A stretch of DNA of 64,000 nt from Balneolaceae bacterium (GCA_018401935.1 JAGYJQ010000009.1:39857-103856), one strand, 5' to 3'; shown: positions 10,201 through 19,064, counted from the first letter of the stretch. The notes: generated from the sequence alone by a model not told the origin. Translations and numbers: made by a program.

Positions 10201-10954
10201 TTTTTGCAGCTTCCCAATGCCTATCCATTTCTTCGAGACTTAGGTCATTTAAGGGGCGATTTTCTTTTTCTGCCTGCTGTTCTATATATCTAAATCGCTG
10301 CTCAAATTTAGCATTAGTCAGGCGTAAGCTATCTTCGGCATGCAAATTAAAAAAGCGTCCCATATTTACCATAGAGAACAATAAATCACCAAATTCTTCG
10401 GCTTGCTCCTTAGATGAACCCGAGGCTAGGGTTTCTTTGAATTCCTGGGTTTCCTCTTCGACTTTTTCCCATGCTTGTTCCCACTCAGGCCAATCAAAGC
10501 CCACATTTGCGGCCTTTTCCTGCATTCGTTGTGCTCGTATAAGTGCAGGCATTGGTTTAGGTAGTCCGTCTAAGGTCGACTTTTTACCTTCTTTCTTTTT
10601 AATCATCTCCCAATTCTCAGAAACCTCTTCTTCACTATGTACCACTTGGTCGCCAAATACATGTGGGTGCCGCCTGATCAGTTTTTCCATGAGTGTCTCA
10701 ATAACATCCTCTATAGTAAAGCGGGCACGTTCCGATGCCATTACACTATGGAATACTACATGGAGGAGCAGGTCCCCTAGTTCTTTCTTAAACTCCTCAA
10801 AATCATCATTTTCTAAGGCTTCCAGCGCCTCATATACTTCCTCGACCAGGTTATCTTTTATGGATTCATGAGTTTGTTTTCTATCCCAGGGGCATTCTTT
10901 GCGTAAGATTTGAACTAGTTTAACCAGGTCTTCGAGTGTTCGGGAGGCTTGCAT
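10190..10954 (-). CDS. mazG: Nucleoside triphosphate pyrophosphohydrolase MazG
   Basis: Hydrolyses (d)NTPs to monophosphate and pyrophosphate, with roles in nucleotide-pool cleaning and (p)ppGpp turnover in other bacteria. Two tandem all-alpha MazG domains are visible. The first carries EEVYEALEALENDD and KELGDLLLHVVFHS (Mg-binding E-E-x-x-E and E-x-x-D pattern); the second carries EEFGDLLFSMVNMGRF. The N-terminal LRKECPWDRKQTHESI is a family hallmark. Length 254 is typical. Its start codon shares one base with the stop of the upstream gene (TAATG), so it is translationally coupled as the last gene of a 3-gene minus-strand operon. Confidence 0.95.
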   Translation of the reverse strand: MQASRTLEDLVKLVQILRKECPWDRKQTHESIKDNLVEEVYEALEALENDDFEEFKKELGDLLLHVVFHSVMASERARFTIEDVIETLMEKLIRRHPHVFGDQVVHSEEEVSENWEMIKKKEGKKSTLDGLPKPMPALIRAQRMQEKAANVGFDWPEWEQAWEKVEEETQEFKETLASGSSKEQAEEFGDLLFSMVNMGRFFNLHAEDSLRLTNAKFEQRFRYIEQQAEKENRPLNDLSLEEMDRHWEAAKKAL

Positions 10955-12279
10955 TAGGTTTTTTGTTTTTTCTTTTTAGCTGCAGGGAACAAAATATTAT
11001 TCAAAATGAGACGATAACCAGGACTATTTGGGTGTAAGGCCAAATCGGTTGGTGGATCATTTACTCGGTGGGTATAATCTTCAGGATCATGTCCTGCGTA
11101 AAACGTATAGGTTCCCTGCCCAAAGGTACCGTGGATATATTTGGCTTGTTCGCGCCCCGGGCTTTCGCCAAGAACGACCACGGAAGACTTTATTTTATCG
11201 GAACGGAAGGCGGTTGTTTGACCATAAAATCCTCGAACACTGCTCACATGATTTTGGGTAAGCATGGTAGGTACAGGATCCCATTTGGCAGAAAACTCAA
11301 AAAGCGTGAAAAAATCCAGACTTTGATCGATCTCATTGATAGCAACGGGTACATCAATGTCCGCGTGTTCGTATTCCGTTGGATTTAGGCTTATAGTAAA
11401 ATTTTCGAACGCTAAGGTTGCGCTATAGTCCAAGGACTCCTGAGCGTTAGGATCGACTGGGTCCCCATCAAAAGGAGTGGGGGCAATATCGACACCTTCC
11501 GCAGCTAGAGCGACATCAAAGGTATCGGTACCGGAGCACATAGCAAATAGAAAACCACCATTACCGACATATTCTTTGATGGTTTTGGCTACGGCTAGTT
11601 TCTGTTCACTAACCTTATTAAAACCCAACTCTGTTGCCATTGCTTCCATTTGTTTTACCTGGGTGATGTACCATGGGTTGTTCCGATAATTAGCCCAAAA
11701 CTTGCCATATTGCCCGGTAAAATCTTCATGATGCAAATGCAACCAATCATAATTTTGCAGGCCACCTTGAAGTACTTCAACATCCCAAATTTTATCGTAG
11801 TCAATCTCCGCATAGCTTAGCGCAAGGGTGACGGCATCATCCCAGGGTAGTGCCTGATCAGGTGTGTAAACAGCGATTCGAGGGGCTTTTTCTAAATTGA
11901 CAACCGAGGTATTGGATCCGGGCGACTCCACTTCCTGAGTTATTTGTGTAGCCTGAGAGTTACTGATTACTTCGAGGGTGATATTTTTTAGGCGTGCTTG
12001 TCTAATTAGCTCTGTATTTTCATCGGTCATGAATGAACCGCCACGGTAATTTAACAACCAAGTAGCCTTACCACCCTCGGTTAAATGGTTAAAGATGAGT
12101 CCATAAGCCTTGAGATGATTCCCCTGACTTTCATCCATGGGAATAAACAGTTTTTGGGCGCTAAGTGGGGTGATGAGGGTGGTCGTAAGCAGTACGCCAA
12201 AAAGGCAAAATTGAGTCAGGCACCACCGTAGATTCCAAACATATTGGAATGGGCGAGAGAAGTAATTCACATGGGTCAT
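10954..12279 (-). CDS. Exported protein of the Bacteroidota 'asparagine synthetase B-like' family, function unknown
   Basis: A 441-residue protein with a signal peptide after a roughly 20-residue arm (WCLTQFCLFGVLLTTTLITPLSAQ), then a mature region starting KLFIPMDESQGNHLKAYG. Bacteroidota genomes carry a strongly conserved family with the same segments (LHLHHEDFTGQYGKFWA, FLFAMCSGTDTFDVALAAEG, HPNSPGYRLILNNILFPAA, lysine-rich C-terminus KKKKQKT), often labelled asparagine synthetase B. None of the glutaminase or synthetase motifs of true AsnB are visible, so I do not adopt that function. The fold may be amidotransferase-like. It is coupled to mazG (1-base overlap) and to the TPR gene (4-base overlap). 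Confidence 0.7.
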   Translation of the reverse strand: MTHVNYFSRPFQYVWNLRWCLTQFCLFGVLLTTTLITPLSAQKLFIPMDESQGNHLKAYGLIFNHLTEGGKATWLLNYRGGSFMTDENTELIRQARLKNITLEVISNSQATQITQEVESPGSNTSVVNLEKAPRIAVYTPDQALPWDDAVTLALSYAEIDYDKIWDVEVLQGGLQNYDWLHLHHEDFTGQYGKFWANYRNNPWYITQVKQMEAMATELGFNKVSEQKLAVAKTIKEYVGNGGFLFAMCSGTDTFDVALAAEGVDIAPTPFDGDPVDPNAQESLDYSATLAFENFTISLNPTEYEHADIDVPVAINEIDQSLDFFTLFEFSAKWDPVPTMLTQNHVSSVRGFYGQTTAFRSDKIKSSVVVLGESPGREQAKYIHGTFGQGTYTFYAGHDPEDYTHRVNDPPTDLALHPNSPGYRLILNNILFPAAKKKKQKT

Positions 12280-14219
12280 GAGGGTATGTTTAATTGGTTT
12301 AATGCCTCACGTGCAAGTGGACTATAAAACCCACTTGGGAAAGACAAAATCAACTCTTCATAATACGAATACAGAGCATTTGAACTTAATAAGGATGAAT
12401 CTTGAGCGTTTAAATGGAATGCCGCCTGTGCTCGAAGCCACATTAGTTGTTCCCTGAGTGGGGTATTTTGTTGATTAACTAAGTAATTGTCTAAGGCTGT
12501 TACATATTCTTCTAAATTAGCCCCTAAGGAGTAAAGTACAACGAAGGCATAACCAGAAAAAGGATTGGTTTCGCTACGGGCAATTTCCCATAGCGCCACT
12601 TCGGCCTTAGTATTGTTCCCTTTGAGTTCTTCAAGCATAGCCCTTGGGAAGGCAACATTTAATTGAGCAGTTGAATCCATGGCATTAATGGTTTGTAACC
12701 AAAGCCGTAATTCCAATGCATCATTAGCATAATACGAGGTATACTGGCGCCCTAAACTTTTTAGTTGGATGGCTGAAAATTCATAATCACCCGAATAAAA
12801 GTCGGATAGCGCTAGAAAGTATCGTGTCTTTTCGGCCATTTCACCTGCTTTAGCTGACCGATTCGATCGAGTGAGTAATAATCTAGCTTCTGTAAACGAC
12901 TCATTCGCCATAGCAAGTCGACCTTTTAAATAGTTCAGTTCTTCTGAGTAATTACCTGGAAGGCGCTCTAAGTGCTGTATGATCTGCTCTGCCTGCTGTA
13001 CATCCTTATCATGGTCTAAGTAGAGCTCCGCCAAGCGAAGATGCACATTTGCACTATGTTGATAATTGGGCGCTTCCGATCGTATTACGTTGAGTAGTTC
13101 TTTTGCCTGCTCGGTATAATATGATCGCTCAGATACGGGAATTAGGTCATAATCGTCAAGATATTTTGCCCATGACATCCAAACTTCCGCCTGCTTATCC
13201 AACGCCTGCCATTTTATTTCGTTATGCCCGATATCTGAATAATAGCGAAATGAGCTAAGTGCTTTTTCGAATTTTCTGTTTTGAAGTAATTGGTTTCCGA
13301 CGCTGTAAAGCGAATAGGTGAGAGCAGGAGTATTTTCTTCGTATCTGAGTGCGGTGCTAAATGCTCGTTCAAACAACTTGGTTTCCATGAGTAGCCAAAT
13401 TTGCAATTCATAGAACGTACCATATAGCACATCATCAGGGTCCAAGGTCAACAGTAAGTCTTCCAATTCCATGATACTTATATCATACAGCAAGGGATCA
13501 TTATATCGGAATAGAATACGTTGAAAACCCGATGCTTGATTAGGAGAATTTTGTATAAGAGTGAGCCAGCTTTTAACGGCCTCGTCATAGTTCCCCGCTT
13601 GCATATGAACCATTGGAATTTCTGACATGAATAGCATGGGATTCTTGAAATTTTGCTGCGCCTTTTGATATACCGTTAGAGCTTGATCAAAGGCTTTGCG
13701 ATCGGCCATGGTTCTGGCGGTATTGATGTAGAGTTGCAGCATCTGTGGATGCGCTTCAAGATTCTCGTTCCAAAGAGTGAATGCGCGTTCTTCATTGCCC
13801 AAAAAAAACTCAATTTCACCTTCAATTACCCCCGTTAAAGCACTGTTGCTTCCATTTTTTTTGTATTTTTGAACTCGTTCTAAGGCTCGCTCGTACTCTT
13901 TAAGTTCAATCTCACATTCTACTAACCGATCAAAATAAATAAAGGTGTTCGGCTCATTTCGGTGTAGTCTCTCTAAAATAGGTAAGGCATCATCATAGCG
14001 CTGTTGCTGCATGAGTCTTAGTGCAATTTCTAAACGACCTCTGTCCCCAGCGTTCTGACTTTGAGCCAGAACGGGAGAGCCAGCACTAAGTAACAAGACC
14101 GCGATCACGCCTACTAAAAGTGAGGAGCTGAGCTGGAACGGAGTCCTTGGAGTGCGGTGTATTATTTGCTTGAGCATGCGTTTGATAAAATACTGATCAT
14201 TGGATATAGATCTGTTCAC
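12276..14219 (-). CDS. Exported tetratricopeptide-repeat protein
   Basis: The protein has 647 residues with a signal peptide (SSSLLVGVIAVLLLSAGSPVLAQ) after an N-terminal arm; an ATG at 14177 would shorten the arm by 14 residues, while the longest start is GTG at 14219. The rest is predominantly helical with repeated TPR-like units such as ALRLMQQQRYDDALPILERL and YERALERVQKYKKNGSNSAL, running to residue 640. TPR arrays mediate protein-protein contact, here probably periplasmic. Its stop overlaps the start of the next gene by ATGA, making a coupled pair with the 'asparagine synthetase B-like' protein, which suggests a shared complex; partners unknown. Confidence 0.8.
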   Translation of the reverse strand: MNRSISNDQYFIKRMLKQIIHRTPRTPFQLSSSLLVGVIAVLLLSAGSPVLAQSQNAGDRGRLEIALRLMQQQRYDDALPILERLHRNEPNTFIYFDRLVECEIELKEYERALERVQKYKKNGSNSALTGVIEGEIEFFLGNEERAFTLWNENLEAHPQMLQLYINTARTMADRKAFDQALTVYQKAQQNFKNPMLFMSEIPMVHMQAGNYDEAVKSWLTLIQNSPNQASGFQRILFRYNDPLLYDISIMELEDLLLTLDPDDVLYGTFYELQIWLLMETKLFERAFSTALRYEENTPALTYSLYSVGNQLLQNRKFEKALSSFRYYSDIGHNEIKWQALDKQAEVWMSWAKYLDDYDLIPVSERSYYTEQAKELLNVIRSEAPNYQHSANVHLRLAELYLDHDKDVQQAEQIIQHLERLPGNYSEELNYLKGRLAMANESFTEARLLLTRSNRSAKAGEMAEKTRYFLALSDFYSGDYEFSAIQLKSLGRQYTSYYANDALELRLWLQTINAMDSTAQLNVAFPRAMLEELKGNNTKAEVALWEIARSETNPFSGYAFVVLYSLGANLEEYVTALDNYLVNQQNTPLREQLMWLRAQAAFHLNAQDSSLLSSNALYSYYEELILSFPSGFYSPLAREALNQLNIPS

Positions 14220-14248
14220 TAGTTAGAGTGTACACTAAAGTACGCTAA

Positions 14249-14860
14249 TTAAGGAGTGCTTAACTGCAATTCTAATGAGTAACGCTCTTTTAATGAACTA
14301 AGTTCAAGATAACATCGGCTCAGTGGAAGACCAACTACATTATAGTAATCACCCTCGATTTTTTTCACAAAGATAGCCCCCCAATCATCTTGAATTCCAT
14401 AAGCTCCGGCTTTATCCATAGGACTGCCCGACGCGATATATTGATGAATGGGGTAGGCACTTAGTGCTTGAAACCACACCTTGGTTTGCTCGTGAAAAAG
14501 GACCGGCTCTTGTAGACTTCCGTGCCTATCTACGTATTGTAGGCACACTCCGGTATACACGTGATGATGGGTACCACTCAACCGGGCTAACATCTGGGCT
14601 GCCTCTTGTTCACTGGAAGGTTTTCCAAGAATATCGTTGTTATGTACTACAACGGTATCTGCTCCAATGACCACCGCATTCGAGTAATTAATCGCGATAT
14701 CCTTGGCTTTTGCAAGGCTTAATTCTCTGACTAAGCTCAAAGGGTCTTTGGTCAATGAGTCTTCGTCTATCATGCTTGGTTGAATTTCGAAGGGTATTCC
14801 AAGCTGTTGAAGTAGTGCTTTTCTGCGCGGGCTTTGTGAGGCCAATATAAGTTGGGTCAT
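14249..14860 (-). CDS. maf: Maf-family nucleoside triphosphate pyrophosphatase
   Basis: Hydrolyses non-canonical or excess nucleotides (dTTP/UTP or m7GTP in characterised homologues) to the monophosphate. Motifs are ILASQSPRRKALL (residues 5-17), VIGADTVV (D68), LGKP (78-81), and the C-terminal GSPMDKAGAYGIQDDWG and GDYYNVVGLPL segments. The Q in GIQ and the ASQSPRR start fit the dTTP/UTP (YhdE) subtype, but this is not decisive. Length 203 is normal. It lies 29 bases upstream of the TPR gene on the same strand and may head that operon. Confidence 0.93.
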   Translation of the reverse strand: MTQLILASQSPRRKALLQQLGIPFEIQPSMIDEDSLTKDPLSLVRELSLAKAKDIAINYSNAVVIGADTVVVHNNDILGKPSSEQEAAQMLARLSGTHHHVYTGVCLQYVDRHGSLQEPVLFHEQTKVWFQALSAYPIHQYIASGSPMDKAGAYGIQDDWGAIFVKKIEGDYYNVVGLPLSRCYLELSSLKERYSLELQLSTP

Positions 14861-14975
14861 TTCTTTTATCTAGCTTTTGTCCTTATTCCTAATAATAGCT
14901 AATTTGCAACGGTCAAGAAATTAGCTTTTGTAAAGATATGTGAGTAAAAAATGAGTAAAATGTCTCAGATGAAAG

Positions 14976-14991
14976 TCTCATATGAATGAGA
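14976..14991. promoter_or_regulatory. Inverted repeat TCTCAT-N4-ATGAGA upstream of maf and DUF3098
   Basis: A perfect 6-bp inverted repeat sits in the 267-base divergent interval between maf (-) and the DUF3098 gene (+). A nearby GTCTCA (14962-14967) repeats one arm. The arrangement could be an operator for a dimeric regulator, but the site is short and no regulator is adjacent. Confidence 0.3.
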
Positions 14992-15127
14992 TACTATTCG
15001 AAATACTTTTTACCATGCCAAATCAATCAACCAGATGCCCTTGGAACATCAAGATGATTGTACTCGTTTATGTTGAGCTTGTTTAATTTTACGTACCAGA
15101 TAACAAACCCTATTTTCACCCAAAGTA

Positions 15128-15373
15128 ATGTCAAAACAAAATCTAAAAAAATCTAATAATAACATGTTTTTTTCTGCATTCAATTATAAGTTATTAGGGA
15201 TTGCAGTACTACTGATTGTGGGCGGTTTTGCCGCTATGTATTTGGAAAACGAAGTTCACGGGTTTATTTCTTTGTATGTGTCACCAATTGTGGTAATGGC
15301 TGGTTACGTATTGGTCATATTTGCTATTATGAAGCATGACCGTCAAGAGACCGAAGAAGAATCCTTAGACTAA
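15128..15373 (+). CDS. DUF3098 small membrane protein
   Basis: An 81-residue protein with two predicted membrane spans (LLGIAVLLIVGGFAAMYL and SPIVVMAGYVLVIFAIM), a short lysine/asparagine-rich N-terminus and an acidic C-terminus. It resembles the Bacteroidota DUF3098 family, which usually sits between ftsX and uppP in a cell-envelope cluster. Here it stands alone, 137 bases before the DUF92 gene, so the usual context is lost. Function unknown. Confidence 0.75.
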   Translation: MSKQNLKKSNNNMFFSAFNYKLLGIAVLLIVGGFAAMYLENEVHGFISLYVSPIVVMAGYVLVIFAIMKHDRQETEEESLD

Positions 15374-15510
15374 CTATCTGTATGTGTTTTTCAGGGTAGC
15401 TTAATCATTAGTCATTATACCAAACAAACCCTAAAAATGACCATGCCGTAAAGGATAAATAGGGAAAAGGTAGTACCGGCGCTAAAGAATTGTGAAGTAC
15501 AGAAACATCC

Positions 15511-16338
15511 GTGATTGACAGAATAACTAATATTTTCCTGCTTTTTTTACTCATTTTGGGCTTTGTTTCCGTTGCAGACGCAGAGGTTCAGCAAAGAATT
15601 CTATGGGCAGTTGTAGCGGGCGGTGTATTCGCTGCACTCTCATTTTTCTTGAATTGGCTCACTCTTGATGGTTCTACTTCCGCTTGGTTACTAGGAGTTA
15701 TTACCTTTGGTATCGCTGGGATAGAGGGGGCTGCGATACTGTTATTTTTTTTCATAAGTAGTTCATTGTTATCTAAGAACAGTCGAAGCGTGGACGATGT
15801 AAGAGAACTTAAATTTCGTAGAACAGGCGCTCAGGTTTGGGCAAATGGATTTTGGTTTGGATTTTTCACCCTACTTGGATTATTGGTAGATCTTGAGCTT
15901 TTTAAGGTAGCTGCATATTCAAGTATCGCCTTTGCCACCTCAGATACATGGGCTTCTGAAGTTGGAGGCAATCGTATAAAAGGCGTAACCTGGTCTATCA
16001 ATGGGTTAAAAAAAGTACCTCCTGGAACCGATGGAGCTATAAGCATTGCTGGTACTTTAGCCGCAATAGGTGGTGCATTGAGTATTGGCTTACTCGTAGG
16101 TTGGTTATTGCCAGCGAATTCCTTGGTCATGGCAATATTGGTGGCTAGCACTGGATTGATTGCGACCTTCATGGATTCTTGGTTAGGAGCGCATCTTCAG
16201 GGTCGAACGTTAGTGAGTACAACAAACCGGTTTTTTTCTTATCAATTTTTGTATGTTGGCAATAATACAGTTAATTGGTTGTCCGCTGGACTGGCGAGTC
16301 TGTTAACCATCGTTATTTATTTAATTATTCAGCAGTGA
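15511..16338 (+). CDS. DUF92 integral membrane protein (VTE6/TMEM19-like)
   Basis: A 275-residue polytopic protein with about 6-7 hydrophobic spans, beginning at GTG. The family hallmarks AFATSDTWASEVG and KKVPPGTDGAISIAGTLAA match the DUF92 signature (T-S-D-T-W-A-S-E and P-G-T-x-G-A-x-S). Plant VTE6 of this family is a phytyl-phosphate kinase; in bacteria the reaction is untested, and isoprenoid or polyprenyl phosphate handling is only a suggestion. It ends two bases before the next start, so the two membrane proteins are probably one transcript. Confidence 0.85.
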   Translation: MIDRITNIFLLFLLILGFVSVADAEVQQRILWAVVAGGVFAALSFFLNWLTLDGSTSAWLLGVITFGIAGIEGAAILLFFFISSSLLSKNSRSVDDVRELKFRRTGAQVWANGFWFGFFTLLGLLVDLELFKVAAYSSIAFATSDTWASEVGGNRIKGVTWSINGLKKVPPGTDGAISIAGTLAAIGGALSIGLLVGWLLPANSLVMAILVASTGLIATFMDSWLGAHLQGRTLVSTTNRFFSYQFLYVGNNTVNWLSAGLASLLTIVIYLIIQQ

Positions 16339-16340
16339 GT

Positions 16341-17642
16341 ATGTGGTATAAAAAATTACATTGGCAAATCATTATTGGTTTATTCTTAGGACTAGCTTGG
16401 GGTTTGTCGTCTAGTATCCTAGGGTGGAATGAGTTCACAACAGAATTTATAAAACCCTTCGGAACCATTTTTGTCAAGTTATTAAAGCTCATTGCTGTAC
16501 CCTTAGTCTTAGCATCATTGGTGGCGGGTGTAGCCAGCTTAAACGATACCACAAGGCTTTCACGAATGGGTGGGAAAACAGTTCTCATCTACATGATTAC
16601 CACCTTGCTGGCCATAACTATAGGCTTGGTGACGGTAAATACCTTTCAGCCTGGAAAATCCTTACCCCAGGAAACCATGGATAGCCTTCAGGCAACCTAT
16701 TCTAGTTCACTTGAAGAACGGAGTTCTTCAGCGGAGGAAGTACTCAATAGGGGGGTTTTAGACTTTGTGGTTGATGTGGTCCCCGATAATTTTTTCGCCG
16801 CTGCCTCTGACAATTCAAGGATGCTTCAAATAGTATTTGTAGCCATCTTACTGGGAGTTGGAATCATTCACATGGGAGGTGAAAAAGCGAAAACATTAGT
16901 CACGGTATTTGATGCATTTAACGACGTTATCATTCTCATAGTCGAACTTATCATGAAAACGGCACCGTTTGGTGTTTTTGCGTTAATGGCGTCACTCATT
17001 ATTGATTTAGCAGGAGACGATTTAGGAAAGGCTCTCGAGTTACTTGGAGCGTTAGGATGGTATAGTTTAACCCTCGTTTTTGCCCTATTAGTCCATGTCT
17101 TTTTGGTGTATAGCTCTATGTTCAAGATTTTTAGTAAGGATATAAGTCTTTTTCAATTCTTTAAAGCTATACGTCCGGCTATGTTACTTGGTTTTAGCAC
17201 GAGTTCAAGCGCAGCTACCTTACCCGTCACGATGGAGCGGGTAGAGAAAAATCTAGGAGTTGACGAAGAGGTGACTAGTTTTGTCCTACCAGTAGGAGCC
17301 ACGATAAATATGGATGGAACCAGTGTGTATCAGGCGATTGCAGCGGTATTCATTGCCCAGGCATTAGGGATGGACCTGACCATTGCTCAGCAGCTCATGA
17401 TTGTTGTAACCGCCGCGGCCGCTTCTATAGGTGCTGCTGGTGTGCCTGGAGCCGGTATAGTCATGCTAGTGGTTGTCCTTGAAACTATTCAAGTACCCAC
17501 CGCGGGAATAGCCCTAATTTTAGGGGTTGATCGAATTTTAGATATGTGCCGAACCGTAGTAAATGTTACGGGGGATGCCGCTGTAGCCTATGTGGTAGCT
17601 TCTACCGAAGGTTTACTTAACGAACCCAATTTCGATGACTAA
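16341..17642 (+). CDS. Sodium/proton:dicarboxylate (glutamate) symporter, DAACS family
   Basis: A secondary transporter of C4-dicarboxylates or acidic amino acids in the GltP/DctA/GltPh fold. The serine-rich re-entrant loop (TSSSAAT) and the NMDGTSVYQAIAAVFIAQ motif of the second hairpin and TM7 are intact, as is the DRILDMCRTVVNVTGDA segment of TM8, where the aspartate and arginine bind substrate. I place the start at the ATG at 16341 (433 residues), two bases after the DUF92 stop; a longer in-frame start at 16275 would lie inside that gene in another frame. The arginine in CRTVVNV favours acidic amino acids or dicarboxylates over neutral substrates. Confidence 0.93.
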   Translation: MWYKKLHWQIIIGLFLGLAWGLSSSILGWNEFTTEFIKPFGTIFVKLLKLIAVPLVLASLVAGVASLNDTTRLSRMGGKTVLIYMITTLLAITIGLVTVNTFQPGKSLPQETMDSLQATYSSSLEERSSSAEEVLNRGVLDFVVDVVPDNFFAAASDNSRMLQIVFVAILLGVGIIHMGGEKAKTLVTVFDAFNDVIILIVELIMKTAPFGVFALMASLIIDLAGDDLGKALELLGALGWYSLTLVFALLVHVFLVYSSMFKIFSKDISLFQFFKAIRPAMLLGFSTSSSAATLPVTMERVEKNLGVDEEVTSFVLPVGATINMDGTSVYQAIAAVFIAQALGMDLTIAQQLMIVVTAAAASIGAAGVPGAGIVMLVVVLETIQVPTAGIALILGVDRILDMCRTVVNVTGDAAVAYVVASTEGLLNEPNFDD

Positions 17643-17716
17643 TCATCGGAGGTTTAGTTGGGTTTTTAGGTAGTTAACTCATAACTGTACTTTGCTTTAA
17701 CCTAATCTTTACATAC

Positions 17717-18535
17717 ATGAAATCTAAGCTAATTCAGGGCGTTGAAGTCCCTGAACTAGGACTTGGTACCTATAAACTAATCGGTAAACAAGCCGAAGAA
17801 ACCATCAAAACAGCCATAAGGCTGGGGTACCGCCATATAGACTCAGCACAAGAATATCGAAACGAAGCGGAAGTGGGCAGAGCTATTAAAGCTACGCACA
17901 TTTCGAGGGAGGAATTTTTTGTTACAACCAAAGTGGAGAGAAGCCTTCTGGAAGCAGATAAGCTCTACTTATCGGTTGAATCCTCTCTGCTCAAATTGAA
18001 GTTAGAGTACATCGACTTACTCCTGATCCATTGGCCCAATCCACAGGTTCCTTTGGACCAAACAATGGAGTCTATGCTTATACTAAAAGAGCAAGGTAAG
18101 GTCGCGCATATTGGGGTAAGTAATTTTCCACTATCCTTGTTAAAACAAGCAAGAGAAGAGTATTTGGCCCCTATATTTTGCAATCAAGTAGAATATCACC
18201 CTTTGTTGGGGCAGTTTGATTTACTTGATTATGCATTGGAACACGATCTCATGATTACTGCCTATTCCCCATTGGCCCAAGGACGACTAGTGAACAACCC
18301 TGTGTTGGCAGAAATAGGGAAGAAATACCAGAAATCAGCCGCACAAGTTGCCTTGAAATGGTTACTTGAACAAGAACAGGTGGTGGCTATTCCAAAAGCG
18401 ACAACCCTAGAACATTTGCAAGCCAATTTAGAAGCCACCCAGTTCGATTTAGATGATGACGATTTCTTTGCAATCGACGATTTGGAAAAAAATATTCGGT
18501 TGGTAAACCCAGATTTTGCTCCCGATTGGGATTGA
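17717..18535 (+). CDS. Aldo/keto reductase
   Basis: A NADPH-dependent carbonyl reductase of about 272 residues. The catalytic tetrad is visible: D42 (GYRHIDSAQEY), Y47, K72 (FFVTTKVERS) and H105 (DLLLIHWPNP). GVSNFPLSLL and the C-terminal VAIPKAT with its NADP-binding context follow. This matches the 2,5-diketogluconate reductase/general aldehyde reductase subgroup; substrate not predictable. The small minus-strand frame described next ends 2 bases beyond its stop. Confidence 0.93.
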   Translation: MKSKLIQGVEVPELGLGTYKLIGKQAEETIKTAIRLGYRHIDSAQEYRNEAEVGRAIKATHISREEFFVTTKVERSLLEADKLYLSVESSLLKLKLEYIDLLLIHWPNPQVPLDQTMESMLILKEQGKVAHIGVSNFPLSLLKQAREEYLAPIFCNQVEYHPLLGQFDLLDYALEHDLMITAYSPLAQGRLVNNPVLAEIGKKYQKSAAQVALKWLLEQEQVVAIPKATTLEHLQANLEATQFDLDDDDFFAIDDLEKNIRLVNPDFAPDWD

Positions 18536-18536
18536 T

Positions 18537-18704
18537 TTAGGACCAGCGAGCCAACGCAATTACGCTTGAGTCAGTGTTCATAAGCTGTAGTTGATTCGCC
18601 ATTCTTTGCACTTTTATAGGTACCTGAGCCCCTAACTCGTTAAGAAAGATCAAATCAAACCAACGTAAATAATGCCGCTCTGTTGGCGTAAGTATTTCAA
18701 GCAT
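18537..18704 (-). CDS. Small ORF (55 aa) or remnant of a larger gene, convergent with the aldo/keto reductase
   Basis: On the minus strand an ATG at 18704 opens a 55-residue frame that begins MLEILTPTERHYLRWFDLIF and ends VIALARWS before TAA at 18537-18539. The same frame stays open upstream to about 18742 (ELNGSYYVDW) with no further start codon, so this is either a short gene or the C-terminal part of a decayed one. The composition (aromatic-rich, balanced charges) looks protein-coding. I do not recognise the family. Confidence 0.5.
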   Translation of the reverse strand: MLEILTPTERHYLRWFDLIFLNELGAQVPIKVQRMANQLQLMNTDSSVIALARWS

Positions 18705-18769
18705 CCAGTCAACATAGTAGCTGCCATTTAATTCATAGAGCGTTTATATTATCAAAACTCTTTGAAATA

Positions 18770-18965
18770 GTGATGGTTCTCTTAAAAGAGATGAAAAGGG
18801 AATCCGGTGTAAATCCGGAGCTGTACCCGCAACTGTAATTCCATTTGAATGTATTCATTGTACTAGTGAGTCATCCATTTGAACCCTACGAGCAAATCTT
18901 GCCACTGTTAGTCCGCTAACGGGAAGGCCTCGAGGTGGAAAAGTCAGGAGACCTGCCATCAACGC
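18770..18965 (+). promoter_or_regulatory. Cobalamin (vitamin B12) riboswitch
   Basis: Conserved elements appear in the correct order. First is AAAAGGGAATCCGGTGTAAATC, followed by the B12-box precursor AGCTGTACCCGCAACTGTAA. Next comes GCCACTG...CGGGAAGGC, then the B12-box region AAGTCAGGAGACCTGCC. The spacing (about 195 nt) fits the AdoCbl/MeCbl aptamer class. The downstream 100 bases contain a possible expression platform hairpin, GGAAATT (18985-18991) pairing with AATTTCC (19004-19010). It precedes a TonB-dependent receptor, so import would be switched off when cobalamin is plentiful. Confidence 0.95.
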
Positions 18966-19014
18966 ATCAAGCATCTATTTCTCAGGAAATTTTCGGGAGC
19001 TAGAATTTCCGTGG

Positions 19015-19056
19015 GCAATTATCAACACGCAATTATCAACACGCTATTATTAACAA
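19015..19056 (+). repeat. Three 14-bp tandem repeats in the riboswitch leader
   Basis: The unit gcaattatcaacac occurs perfectly at 19015-19028 and 19029-19042, with a degenerate third copy gctattattaacaa at 19043-19056. It lies between the riboswitch hairpin and the start of the receptor gene, where copy number would change spacing in the leader. Confidence 0.85.
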
Positions 19057-19064
19057 GCAAGTAG

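Noticed and set aside
10437..10871. 144-residue plus-strand frame opposite mazG
   Set aside because: Serine-rich antisense product of a strongly conserved gene; coding signal belongs to mazG.
10954..12279. Asparagine synthetase B assignment
   Set aside because: The protein has a signal peptide and lacks the glutaminase Cys2 and synthetase motifs; the name appears to be inherited annotation.
16275..16340. Longer N-terminus of the dicarboxylate symporter
   Set aside because: It reads through the end of the DUF92 gene in another frame; the ATG at 16341 gives the normal N-terminus.
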